NCBI GenBank assembly: GCA_016196825.1
Contig: JACPWY010000024.1
Location: 30,135 to 94,134, forward strand
DNA: 64,000 nucleotides
Source: Deltaproteobacteria bacterium
Lineage (GTDB): Bacteria; Bdellovibrionota; FAC87; UBA2466
Reading direction: 5' to 3'
Part shown: in pieces, positions 17,123 to 26,900 of the stretch
Position numbering within the stretch: position 1 is the stretch's first letter
Layout: each line of letters starts with the position of its first letter
Position numbers and translations under genes: made by a program
Notes under the pieces: generated by a model
Told to the model about the DNA's origin: nothing
Databases searched by the model: none
Seen by the model: the letters and a program-made list of their open reading frames with translations, nothing else

Positions 17123-19647
17123 TAGATATTCCCTCCTGTCGAGAGAACCTTGACCGTGTAGCGCATCGGATGCTTCTTGCAGGTCGTGGAGGTGCCCCCC
17201 GAGATGAGCCCGCAATCGGGATCAGTCATGGTCCAGCGAAACGGATCAGCGACCCTGAGTGCGTTGGGATTGCAAACATAGAGCTGAGCAGCGTCCTTGT
17301 CGGACAGAGCTGGGCTCCAGGCCGGCTGGTTGAGCGTGTCGCAAGAACTCCCCTGCCCCAGAATCCCGACCTGCTTAAGCTCATCGATCGCGCTCGGATT
17401 GTAGATGGAGCTCCACAGAATCCCCTGGTCGATAGCCGAACGATCGATATTGGTAGAGCCCACGATGAATGTGCCGATAATTCGCAGTGGTTTGGCCCGG
17501 GCGGCAATTGTGAGTTTGTCGCAAACATAGAAACCGGTCACAAAGTCGGCGGTCGATGGGATCACGCACTGACCTACGTTAATCGACGACGGAGGTGAGG
17601 TCTCGGCTATCTGCGTGAAGACCTTCCAGGGGAAAAACTTGGTGGCCTGGATCGTCGCCGTGAGCTGGGCCTTATTGTAGTCGCTAGAAGACATCGTGAG
17701 AGTCGGGATGACCGCGCTGGTCGCAGGGTCTGTGATGGGGGCAAAGAGCCATGATTTTCGACTGACCGTAGAAAAATCATAATCATAGTCCGCCACGCGA
17801 CCACCACTCTGGCATTGGGTAACGAGAATACTGAAGTCGGTGCCATCAGGAATTCCTTGGGTGACAGGGACGGAACCATTGGGGTTTGCCGTGACGTAAA
17901 TCCCCTGCTGAACCGTGGTCGTTGGGGTGATTTGGCTTGGCGCCGCCTTGCCATAGATGAGAGCCACGTTGTTCGAGACCATCTGGTTGCTTGCATCCCG
18001 CAGCGAGCCGCCCGCGCCATTGGAGCCGTACTCGTAGGCCATGAGGTTAATCGTTGGGCCCACGTTGATCGAAGCGGTGCTCTCAAAGGCCACACTGACT
18101 GAAAGCTGATCGGGCTGGATATTGCCGCCAAGGACAACCGGCGAGAATCGGATGGTCAGCACAGCGGGGGTAGCGGCCAGCGCACGATCCGCCGGATCAC
18201 TTGCCTCGATGCGCACTACGCTGTCGCGGGCGACTTCGGCATTCACCACGGCTGCCTGCCCGGGAAAAGGGAAATTCACGGTGACGCGGGCAATGGGTAA
18301 GCTATTCGCGGCTGAGAAGTTGGTTGCGGTTTTGATACCAGGTTGATTGAGAAAACTAACACCTGTCGAGAGCGAAAGCTGATCCTCGAAGACATTGCGG
18401 TAGGTGAGCGCGAATCGATACTGGTAGGTCGGATTATTCGCTGGCGTTGTCGCCGCTATAGCCGTCACAACGAGAGTGGATTTCGATGAAAAGGCCAGGT
18501 CGGTCTGCATCTTGTTGCGGTCGACGCAGGCCTGCATGAGCGTTGCATCCGGCGTCGCCTCGGGGCCCGGGACCGCATTGGTTCTAAAGAGGTAGTCGAG
18601 CCCTCGATCACGGCCGATATCCTTAGCGGTCCCCTGCAGAAGGCCACCGAAGCCCGCTGTGAGTTGGCTGTAGAATTGGTCGCTCACCCCGCCGGCGGTC
18701 GAAGGTTGAGTCGCGACCAACTTGCCCTTTTGGTTTTCGAGGACCATGCCGCCGCCAAAATACAAACTGTCACCAAACGTCGTAGCATTGTAGAGACCAT
18801 CACCACCGTTCAATTTGGACGCGCTCACCACCAGGTTGCCATTGACAAAAACTGGGCTACTAAAAATCAACCCGGACGTAGTTGCGGGAACTGCGCTTTT
18901 TTGGATGTAAGACGGCACGTAAAAGTCGCCCTGCCCTCCCGCTCCGTTTTGGGAATCCAGATGCATGTCACCCGCGACAAAAAGTGCGAATGTGCTGACC
19001 TCACGCGGAAAGAAGCCCGCCACCGATTCTAGGTACGGATCCGACTTGCGGCCCAGCACGGAAAGGCCTCGGGCCACAAGGCTTCTGTCGAGAAGAAGGG
19101 TGGTTCGAATCTTCAGAAAGATCTCGTTTCCGTTTTGAGGCAGATTGATATTGCTCACGCGCATGACATCAAAACGGATGGAGAGGACCTGGCCCAAGAT
19201 AGGACGAATCGCAACAAAGAGAGGATGAGTCTCGGTCACCTGGGCGAGGGGCACCGTGAAACTAAATGGATTGGCTGTCGTCCCGAGGATTGCGTCTTGG
19301 TCGTCAATCGGCCGGCCCAGACGAACGTTGAGACCGAATTGGGAATCGCTGAGTCGAGGTTGGCTAATAAGAAGGCGCTCGGTGTTGCGTGAATCGGTGG
19401 CCCAGGTCTGGATGTTGGTCGAACACGCCGTTTGTGTGCCTTGTTCATTGAGACACCATCTCTCTCGGATAGCATGCGTCATGTAACCGACAGAGCTTGA
19501 AAGAGCGGCCTGGTAGGCCACCAGATCGGACGAGGACTTTTCAATTCTCTGATATTGCGGAAGAGCCCGCATAATGTAGGCAAGCCCCACCCCTGAGATG
19601 AAGAGCCCGGAGATGACCATGAGAGTGATATTGCCTTTTTCGTTCAT
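17122..19647 (-). CDS. PilX-like large pilus-assembly protein
   Basis: 841 aa. The start at 19647 begins MNEKGNITLMVISGLFISGVGLAYIM, a prepilin-like hydrophobic N-terminus that lacks the usual Glu at +5, as PilX-type proteins often do. A helical stalk follows (QYQRIEKSSSDLVAYQAALSSS). The body is Ser/Thr/Asn-rich and beta-rich, far larger than canonical PilX (about 170 aa). Near the C-terminus are several Cys (CVIPSTADFVTGFYVCDKL, CNPNALRV). It is first of a translationally coupled set (PilX-PilV-PilW). The large C-terminal body suggests it is also a surface-exposed adhesin, by inference. The 338-nt stretch upstream up to the terminator at 19986 holds its promoter. I see nothing else there. 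Confidence 0.7.
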   Translation of the reverse strand: MNEKGNITLMVISGLFISGVGLAYIMRALPQYQRIEKSSSDLVAYQAALSSSVGYMTHAIRERWCLNEQGTQTACSTNIQTWATDSRNTERLLISQPRLSDSQFGLNVRLGRPIDDQDAILGTTANPFSFTVPLAQVTETHPLFVAIRPILGQVLSIRFDVMRVSNINLPQNGNEIFLKIRTTLLLDRSLVARGLSVLGRKSDPYLESVAGFFPREVSTFALFVAGDMHLDSQNGAGGQGDFYVPSYIQKSAVPATTSGLIFSSPVFVNGNLVVSASKLNGGDGLYNATTFGDSLYFGGGMVLENQKGKLVATQPSTAGGVSDQFYSQLTAGFGGLLQGTAKDIGRDRGLDYLFRTNAVPGPEATPDATLMQACVDRNKMQTDLAFSSKSTLVVTAIAATTPANNPTYQYRFALTYRNVFEDQLSLSTGVSFLNQPGIKTATNFSAANSLPIARVTVNFPFPGQAAVVNAEVARDSVVRIEASDPADRALAATPAVLTIRFSPVVLGGNIQPDQLSVSVAFESTASINVGPTINLMAYEYGSNGAGGSLRDASNQMVSNNVALIYGKAAPSQITPTTTVQQGIYVTANPNGSVPVTQGIPDGTDFSILVTQCQSGGRVADYDYDFSTVSRKSWLFAPITDPATSAVIPTLTMSSSDYNKAQLTATIQATKFFPWKVFTQIAETSPPSSINVGQCVIPSTADFVTGFYVCDKLTIAARAKPLRIIGTFIVGSTNIDRSAIDQGILWSSIYNPSAIDELKQVGILGQGSSCDTLNQPAWSPALSDKDAAQLYVCNPNALRVADPFRWTMTDPDCGLISGGTSTTCKKHPMRYTVKVLSTGGNI

Positions 19648-19985
19648 ACTTCCTACGTACCGCCTAACGAAAACAGCGAGGTCTATTGGTGTGGGATCAC
19701 AAGATGTGGGGAATCGGGATAGGCGTACCCACTTGTCATGCAAAGCAATCGCCATGCGCGTGAAGCCTCAAAGAGTACGGGCCAGTGTCTAACTCTTGAG
19801 AATTGACAGTGGGGGCTGCCGCTAAAGGATTGATCTCTTTGACCGGAAACTGTCTGGCCCTTAGACACCTTGTGAAGAGACCTTCACAGTTGGCAGGAAG
19901 CCATTGATTTGAGACTACAAATAGATGCTTGACGTTATTGAGAAAGAACCGAGTGGGCGAAACTGACCAGATGGAAACAAAAATA

Positions 19986-20021
19986 GGCCGGGCCGGTGGC
20001 TATCATGCCACCGGCCCGGCC
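19986..20021 (-). terminator. Rho-independent terminator of the EF-hand lipoprotein operon
   Basis: GGCCGGGCCGGTGGC (19986-20000) and GCCACCGGCCCGGCC (20007-20021) form a perfect 15-bp stem with a 6-nt loop. Read leftward, the stem is followed by TATTTTTGTTT. It ends the transcript of the gene at 20047-22278 and separates it from the pseudopilin genes. Confidence 0.9.
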
Positions 20022-20046
20022 CTATCGGGGGTTTGGGAGAGAACGT

Positions 20047-22278
20047 TTAGTTTTCGGTCAAGGTCTGGAACCAGATATCGATGATCTGGAGGGAGTAGAC
20101 CTTGCTGCCCGAGCGGCGTTTGAAGGTCGAGCGCTGCCGTGTCTGATTGCCGTACTGGTCGACCTCATGCACCTCCACATAGTTGAGGGAGATGGACTCA
20201 ACACCCGCCCGTTTGAGCGTCATCAGCTCGCCTCGATCCGTTACAGCGTTCTTGTTGCGGTCGAACCAAAGGCGCAAGGTTGCGTAGGCCGCATCCTTTT
20301 GATCAATCACGCCGTCGTGGTTGTCATCGAACTCCTTCAGCGCCTCGAAGCCATTAGCGGCCCTCTTACCGTTTGAGAGGGTCGTGGCACTACCGAAGAG
20401 CTCGCCACCGTCATCGATCACACCATTATTGTTGCGATCGAGCACGAGGAAGGCGTTGTTCGAACCCAAGATCCACGCGGTCGGGATGGGATTCCCGGTG
20501 GCATTGAGATCGAAGATGACACCGCTTGGCGCATCGGTGAGCTTAAAGCCCTCACCGGTGAGGTCCAGAACCAGTGGACTGTATTGCTTCTCGCAGACCT
20601 CCGGATCCTCGGCCAAAGTGAAGTGCCGACCCACCCACACGTCGACAGCAAAGCTCGGCGGGATCCGGTCGAGCGCGAAACTCGGCGCATTCACCGAGAG
20701 AATGCGCACGCCAGTCTCGTCAGTACACCGGCCGTCGGCATTGCGGTCGTCGCAGACAAACGCCTTCACATAGTAGTTTTTCCAGGTGCGCGGGTACTGA
20801 CTCTTCACCTGAGAGACGTTGAGCGAAAGCGTCGTCGCAAAGTGCGCATCCAGCATATCGACACCCTTCATGTCGAGACTCGCGAGCATTTGGCCTGCGG
20901 GCACCGCCACTGTCGTCGAACAGAAGAGCCCGCAGCTTTGTTTCTGATTCTTCATCAGCTCGAGCGTCATGAGAGGATGCTTGGCCTCCTCGAAGAACTC
21001 AAACTGTGGAAACGGAATCGTGCTGCGATACGCCGAGCAGACACGGCTCAAGTCCACCTTTACGTTCGGATTGTTTGTGGGCACACCCGTCGGAGTGGGC
21101 TTAGGTGTTTCCGAAGGTTTTGGCGTCACCGTAGGGGCTGGTGTCACGCTGGGTTTCGGCGTTGGACTCACTGATGGACTCGGGGCCGGAGAATTTGTCG
21201 GAGTCGGAAGCGGAGAAGGGCTCGGCACGGCTGTCGGAGTTGGCGTCGGAATGGTGCCGCCATCCCCCGGCGTTGGTGTCGAAGCGGGCTGTGGACCATT
21301 GAACAGTTGGGTAATGGCACTGACAAGAGAACCCACGCCGCTCGCCAATGACGAGCTCACGCTGCCGTTATCTCCGGGCACCGCACCACCCGTAGAGGGT
21401 TTCGTTGCGCCGTCACCAGACGTCGAGCCAGAATTTCCGCCTGAGGCCACGGTCGTGCCGCCAGTGCCACTTCCGCCCGTGGATCCAGACCCCACACTCG
21501 TGCCGCCAGTTCCGCTCAGGCTACCACCGTCATTGCGGTTCACACCACCCGTTCCGATGGAACCAGTGTCACCCGGAGCCGCGCCACCTGTCGAGACGAC
21601 GGTGGTGGAACCCGAGAAGGTGCCTCCGCTTGCCACCGATCCGTTAGTGCCCACACCGCCCGACGAAACTGTCGCGCCACCATTTCCGGTCGAGATGCCG
21701 CCGACCAATACCACGGTCCCGGTGCTGGAACTGGTACCGCTCGCGCCGCCTGAGGCCACCGTCGAGCCCACCGATCCCGCGCTTGGGATCGAACCGAGAT
21801 CGCCGCCATTATTAGTATTGTTCGCAATGCTTCCAGAGTCTTGGCTGCCACCGGGCATGACTACGCTTCCGCCGGAACTCGCCGTGCCACCCGAGCCACT
21901 CGATGTTGACCCACCCGTGCTCACTATCATGGTGCCACTGGAGGAAGCCCCTGAACCCGCTGCAGCGCTTGAAGTTGACCCCGAAGCGACGGTGCCGCTA
22001 GATGAGGTCGGAGCGCCCGTGGCCGCCGATGAGCTCACGCCCGTCGAGGGCCCAGCTATCACGCCTGTGTCATTGCCGCCGCCCGCGGGGCCCGTGATAA
22101 ATCCGTTGTCGGTAGAGCTGTCGCTCTTCATCGCCGTCATCTGGGGGATAACGGAGCCCGGCGCAAAAGCGCTCGTTGAGAGCGTCGCCATTTCAGCCTG
22201 GGAAGTGGCTGAACCAACTTTTTTGTCACACGCGACCAAAGACAAAAGCACACACGTAGAAACGATAAGCGTCTTCAT
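20047..22278 (-). CDS. Gly/Ser/Thr-rich surface lipoprotein with C-terminal EF-hand module
   Basis: 743 aa. The lipobox LVAC follows a short signal (MKTLIVSTCVLLSLVAC). About residues 65-330 are a low-complexity Gly/Ser/Thr tract with recurring STGG, ASGG and TGS units, then a Pro/Thr-rich spacer (about 335-400, PTPTPT and PSPSP), and a folded C-terminal half with CGLFC. At the end come EF-hand loops DRNNNGVIDDGG and DDNHDGVIDQKD, plus a degenerate DRNKNAVTDRGE. The long flexible linker suggests a tether that projects the C-terminal domain from the outer membrane. A good AGGAGG lies upstream, 26 nt after the VWA gene. The C-terminal module matches that of the protein at 14446-15660. Confidence 0.8.
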   Translation of the reverse strand: MKTLIVSTCVLLSLVACDKKVGSATSQAEMATLSTSAFAPGSVIPQMTAMKSDSSTDNGFITGPAGGGNDTGVIAGPSTGVSSSAATGAPTSSSGTVASGSTSSAAAGSGASSSGTMIVSTGGSTSSGSGGTASSGGSVVMPGGSQDSGSIANNTNNGGDLGSIPSAGSVGSTVASGGASGTSSSTGTVVLVGGISTGNGGATVSSGGVGTNGSVASGGTFSGSTTVVSTGGAAPGDTGSIGTGGVNRNDGGSLSGTGGTSVGSGSTGGSGTGGTTVASGGNSGSTSGDGATKPSTGGAVPGDNGSVSSSLASGVGSLVSAITQLFNGPQPASTPTPGDGGTIPTPTPTAVPSPSPLPTPTNSPAPSPSVSPTPKPSVTPAPTVTPKPSETPKPTPTGVPTNNPNVKVDLSRVCSAYRSTIPFPQFEFFEEAKHPLMTLELMKNQKQSCGLFCSTTVAVPAGQMLASLDMKGVDMLDAHFATTLSLNVSQVKSQYPRTWKNYYVKAFVCDDRNADGRCTDETGVRILSVNAPSFALDRIPPSFAVDVWVGRHFTLAEDPEVCEKQYSPLVLDLTGEGFKLTDAPSGVIFDLNATGNPIPTAWILGSNNAFLVLDRNNNGVIDDGGELFGSATTLSNGKRAANGFEALKEFDDNHDGVIDQKDAAYATLRLWFDRNKNAVTDRGELMTLKRAGVESISLNYVEVHEVDQYGNQTRQRSTFKRRSGSKVYSLQIIDIWFQTLTEN

Positions 22279-22304
22279 GACAGCCTCCTACTTCTTTCGA
22301 AGTA

Positions 22305-23285
22305 TTATGGTGTTTGGTTATAGGTAATTTCGACGACAGAGTTTTTTGCTGGGACACGAGACATGAACACGATCGAGTTCGTCGTGGCCTCGTACACCCA
22401 GCCGTCGTCACCATTCGGGATGAGCACACGGTCAACGTAGACAGAAATTCCGACGCCCGTCGAGGGCCGATCGAGCGGAAAACGGACTCCGCGATCGGCT
22501 ACAGTATGGGCGATGGCTTCATAAGACTGCTGAAAACTGGACGGGCAGATGCTGCCGCTTTGGCTTAAACCTCCGAGCTGGCTCGCGACGTCAATGTAGC
22601 GTGACCCAACACTCGCCACACCACAATCGGTCGCATTCACGCCAACGATGGGAAAGACATTGATCTGCGCCCCCTCGTTCGCCTTCACCTGGCTCAAGAA
22701 ATTGATGTAACGACTCACCGGGAAGGGGTTCCACACCACGTTGTGTTCCGGCTCGGGGCCGTAGCAGTTGCTCTTGCAGGACCAATCATCCTCGTCCGAC
22801 ACCACAATCACGTTGAGCTGCACGCCTGTACGGCTAAAATCTGCTCGGTGCTGATTCACAGCCTGGTACACGCTCTCGAGGCACTGTTCCCAGAAGGCTG
22901 TTTTGGAACCACTCACATTATCAACGATCATTTGAAACTCTCCGGCCGGGTTCACATCAGTCGATTTCACGACCGACACGCCCGATGGCGTCTGAATCAG
23001 CGCGCCCGCATCACGAAAGAAGTCAGTCGTGACCACGGCCATCTGATAGTCCACGGCCTTTCGCGTGTTCATGATGTTGATGAAATTCTGGATATTGTCC
23101 CGGACGTACTGACGCCGTGGCAACATGCTGCCCGAGCTGTCGAGACACCATAAGAAGTCATATTGATGTTCATCGTAGAGCTGAACATGGACATCCGCCC
23201 GGAAGTTGTTGCTATAGAACGTCGGGCTCTCTTTGCAACCCATGAGCAAGAATCCCAGGGTTACGATTGCGAAACACCGTTTCAT
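22305..23285 (-). CDS. Lipoprotein with von Willebrand factor A domain
   Basis: I start at ATG 23285, which begins a lipoprotein signal (MKRCFAIVTLGFLLMGC). A VWA domain follows with the MIDAS motif DSSGS in FLWCLDSSGSM, the MAVVTTDFF strand and a VVSDEDDW loop. The C-terminal strands (VGISVYVDRVLIPNGDDGWVYE) look like a small beta-sandwich. VWA-MIDAS proteins bind ligands through Mg or Ca and occur in pilus tip adhesins such as PilY1 relatives. It is the first gene of the leftward cluster, which points to a role with the downstream EF-hand lipoprotein and pseudopilins. Confidence 0.8.
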   Translation of the reverse strand: MKRCFAIVTLGFLLMGCKESPTFYSNNFRADVHVQLYDEHQYDFLWCLDSSGSMLPRRQYVRDNIQNFINIMNTRKAVDYQMAVVTTDFFRDAGALIQTPSGVSVVKSTDVNPAGEFQMIVDNVSGSKTAFWEQCLESVYQAVNQHRADFSRTGVQLNVIVVSDEDDWSCKSNCYGPEPEHNVVWNPFPVSRYINFLSQVKANEGAQINVFPIVGVNATDCGVASVGSRYIDVASQLGGLSQSGSICPSSFQQSYEAIAHTVADRGVRFPLDRPSTGVGISVYVDRVLIPNGDDGWVYEATTNSIVFMSRVPAKNSVVEITYNQTP

Positions 23286-23538
23286 GATTCGATCATACGC
23301 TCCCCCCTCGAGGCCAGAGCTCACTGCTGGTCCCAAGACCTCTGCTCTCAAGCGCAACGGCGCGAAGACCTTCAGGAAAGTGGGAAAGAGGAGTTCTTCT
23401 CAACACACTCTTCACATTGTTAACCATTGATTTGATTGGCAAACTCATATTTTCTTGAGGTGGACGTGCCTTTGATCTCACGGTCCAAAACTCCTACACT
23501 GAGCGGGTGGATGATGGCGACTCGTACGAGGTGCTTCC

Positions 23539-23892
23539 ATGATCTCAAAGCCTGCGCGCCTTCAAGTTTTCAAACGGGTCCAACTCCGTGGAAAGGTGTT
23601 TATCCATAATGACGACGAGCTTTACCAGGCCAGCATTGGCAACATCTCTGCTGGCGGCCTGTTCCTAAATGACGTGACCGAACTGAAACTCGGATCAGTG
23701 GTTCGCGTGGTGATTAAGGCACAGGGTCTGGACATGCCGATTCAGGCGGTTGGACGAGTGGTCCGCATCGAGGCGGATGACATCCGAACAGGCCTTGCCG
23801 TCGAGTTCACCAGCATTTCCCGTCAATCTCGCGAAGACATCCAGAACTGCGTCCATGAAGCGAGAATGCGGGATGCTCTCAAAACGGCCTAA
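23539..23892 (+). CDS. PilZ-domain protein, predicted c-di-GMP receptor
   Basis: A single PilZ domain of 117 aa. The c-di-GMP-binding signature is intact: RVQLR (RxxxR, residues 13-17) and NISAGGLFL (N/D-x-S-x-x-G). It is cytoplasmic. It lies 24 nt upstream of the large TPR gene and divergent from the pilus-tip cluster, which suggests control of surface motility or attachment by c-di-GMP. The 253-nt gap before it carries the divergent promoters. Confidence 0.88.
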   Translation: MISKPARLQVFKRVQLRGKVFIHNDDELYQASIGNISAGGLFLNDVTELKLGSVVRVVIKAQGLDMPIQAVGRVVRIEADDIRTGLAVEFTSISRQSREDIQNCVHEARMRDALKTA

Positions 23893-23916
23893 AGTGGATT
23901 GCTTCGGGGGAAACCT

Positions 23917-26900
23917 ATGAAGATATCATTCTTTTGGATTCTGATTTTCGCGGTGCCGATAGGACTTCACGGCGAGAGCATGCGCAATCGCGTGAAGATC
24001 AAGAAGAGCTCCGAGCTCATTCAAGAGGATAATGGATCAGACGAGTACACTCTAGAAAAGTTGACCGTCCTCGCCAAAAAGCGAAAATCCCTGATCCAGG
24101 ACATTAAGCGATTCCTGCGCGAAGCCAAATCCGAGGATCAAAAGCGTGAACTCAATCTGCGCTTGGGGACTCTCTTTATGGAGGACTATCACGCCCTTCT
24201 GGCACAGGCCCAGGTGAAGATGGATGACAAAAACCCGGAGATCCGGGGATCGGCTAAGGCCGATCAAAGCGAAGCGCACTCTTCGCTGGATAAGGCCCTC
24301 ACCATTTACCAGACGATGCTTAACCGCTATCCCAAGCACCCCAGAAGCGATGAGATGCTCTACGCGCTCGCGATAGCGACCCAAGACAAAGGACGCATGG
24401 CTCAGTCGATGCATTATTTTCAGCGCATTTCGGTTGAGGCTCCGCGTTCCAAATACATCGATGACGCCCGCGTACAGCTCGGCGACTACTACTTCGATCG
24501 CAATAACTACAACAAAGCCATGGAGTATTTTGATCAGATTGTCCACGCGAAGAATCGTCGCCTATTGCCGTACGCGATCTACAAGAAGGCCTGGTGTCTG
24601 TATAACCAGCAAAAATATGAGCAGTCGATCAAGCACTTCAAGTGGGTCGCCAAGAGCGACACCAAGGAAAGCAACGTGCGCGTGCGCGCCGAGGCCATTC
24701 GCGACATCGCCCTCCCCTTCGTGGAGCTGAAGACTGTCGATGATGCCGTGAACTTTTACCGCGAGCAGGGTGACCAGTTTTACCGCCAGGGGCTTGAGTC
24801 CTTGTCCGGCCACTTCCAAGAAAAGGGCCGCTACGCAGAGTCCATCTCACTGTACTCAAAGCTCCTTGAGATCGACGCCAATTACAAGAGCAACCCAACC
24901 TACGAGATAGCTATAGTCGACGCTCTTCGTCTCTCGAACCATCATAAGGAAGCGATCTATCGCCTGTTTTCTCGGTTTCCGCTCTACGGCAACAGCTCCA
25001 ACTGGTATGAGCTCAACTCCCAAGACCCCGCTACGATCAATGAACTGATGAGTCGGTTCGAGGCCACCGCACGCAAGTACGCCATGGAGTACCACGCAGA
25101 AGGTCAGCGTACGAAGAATGAATCACTCTACAACGCGGCCAAGACTCTCTATGCGAAATACCTCGAAAGCTTCCCCCTTTCCTCGCAGGCAGCCCAGATT
25201 CGCTTTTATCTCGCCGAGATTCTCTTTAAGCAGAACCAGTTCACCGAAGCGGCCGACCACTACTATCTCATCTATAAGGATAAGGCGGCCGGCGCTCTGC
25301 GGCTCGATGGTCTTAAGTATTCGTTGGCCGCTCTGGATCGCGTCGTCAACGACGACCGCAAAAAACAGGGCCTAGCCGCGATCGATACCAGCACGACGGC
25401 TAGGCTCAAGGACAACGACACCTCTAGTGAGCCCGTGCCCTTCAGCCAAATCGAAAGTAAATTCCTGTCGGTGGCCGATGAGTACCTGGCCCAGTACCCC
25501 AATCAAAAGGATGCGCCGGACGTGATGTATGAGGTGGCCTACCTGCGCTATACCCACCGAGAGCTTTCAGCCGCGCAAAAGGGGTTCTGGAGCCTCATCC
25601 AACGGTACCCGAAGCACACGGTCGCCGTCAGCTCCGCCTATCTTGTCCTCGACATCATGAACCGCAAGGCCGATTACTCGCAACTCATACAGACCTGCAA
25701 AAACTTTCTCGGCCACAAGGAGATGACCAAGTCGAGCTTCCGCATCGAGGTCGCCTCGGTCTTGCGCCAAGCCGAGCTCAAACGTGTCTCGCTCTTCGAA
25801 GAAAAGGGGCAGCACAAATCGGCCGCTGACGGCTACATCGAGTACACAAAGGCCTATGGCGCCCAAGATGACCTTCTCTTTGAAAAGGCCCTGTACAATG
25901 CCTCCGTAAACTACACGAAGGCTGAAGCCTACCTAGCTGCCGTCGACACCCAAGAGCGCTTTCTGCGTCGCTTCCCGAAGAGTGGACTTCGCCAAAACAT
26001 GCTCCTCAGCGTCGCTCGGACCCATGAGATGATGGCCAATTTCGACAAGAGTGCTCTCTTTTATGAAGAGTTTGCCAATGAGTACGCAGGAAACGCGCAG
26101 GCCCGCAATGCCCTGCGCCTCGCTGGGATCTACTATTGGGGCTCTAACCACCATCGCCAGGCCGAAAATGTTCTTCTGGATTACCGAAAGCGCTTCCCTG
26201 CCGACAGCAAGATCATTGCTAAAGACATTCTGGATCTGTACGAATCGCAGGGACTTGTTCCGAAGGAGATTCAGTTCTTCCTCGAAGAGCGCGCCCGCCG
26301 CGGGATTTCGGCAAGCGAATACATGAGTCTTTCTTACAAAATTTTTGACCTTCAGATGAAGGCCAAAGGGAAGGTGTCACCCGAGCTCACAAAGGAGATC
26401 GCCCGCACCGCCCAACACTATAGGAAGGACCTGCTCCAGACCCCTAAGGGGGCTGAGGCCTACGCCCGCTTTGTTTTCTCTCAAACCAATATTGTCGACG
26501 CCCAGTTTTCGCGTATGCACCTGTCCGGCAAAAACATGGAGAAGGTGCTCAAAACGAAGCTGGCGCTTCTTAAAAATCTCGAGAACGAATATACGGGGAT
26601 TGCCAAGCTCGGAAGCCCCGAGTGGGGGCTCGCCTCGATGTATCGCACCGCCTTGGCCTATCAACAGATGGCGCTTGAGATCTCTCAGGCCCCGGTGCCG
26701 GGGGAGCTCTCGAGTGAGCAGATCGACATTTATAGAAAAGAGCTGAACCAGGAGATGATTCTTCCTTTTACGGAAAAGGCCCGAACTCTAACCAAAACCT
26801 GTCTAGAAAAGGCCACCGAATTGAATCTCCTATCTTCCTGGGTGCCGCGCTGTTATAGCCTCGCCGCTGAGCTTGCGCCGGACAGTTATCGGAGCGTGCG

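Noticed and set aside
20969..22327. 452-codon open frame on the + strand opposite the Gly/Ser-rich lipoprotein
   Set aside because: It exists because the antisense of a Gly/Ser/Pro-rich tract has few stops. It has Pro/Val-rich low-complexity translation, no ribosome site and no recognisable domain.
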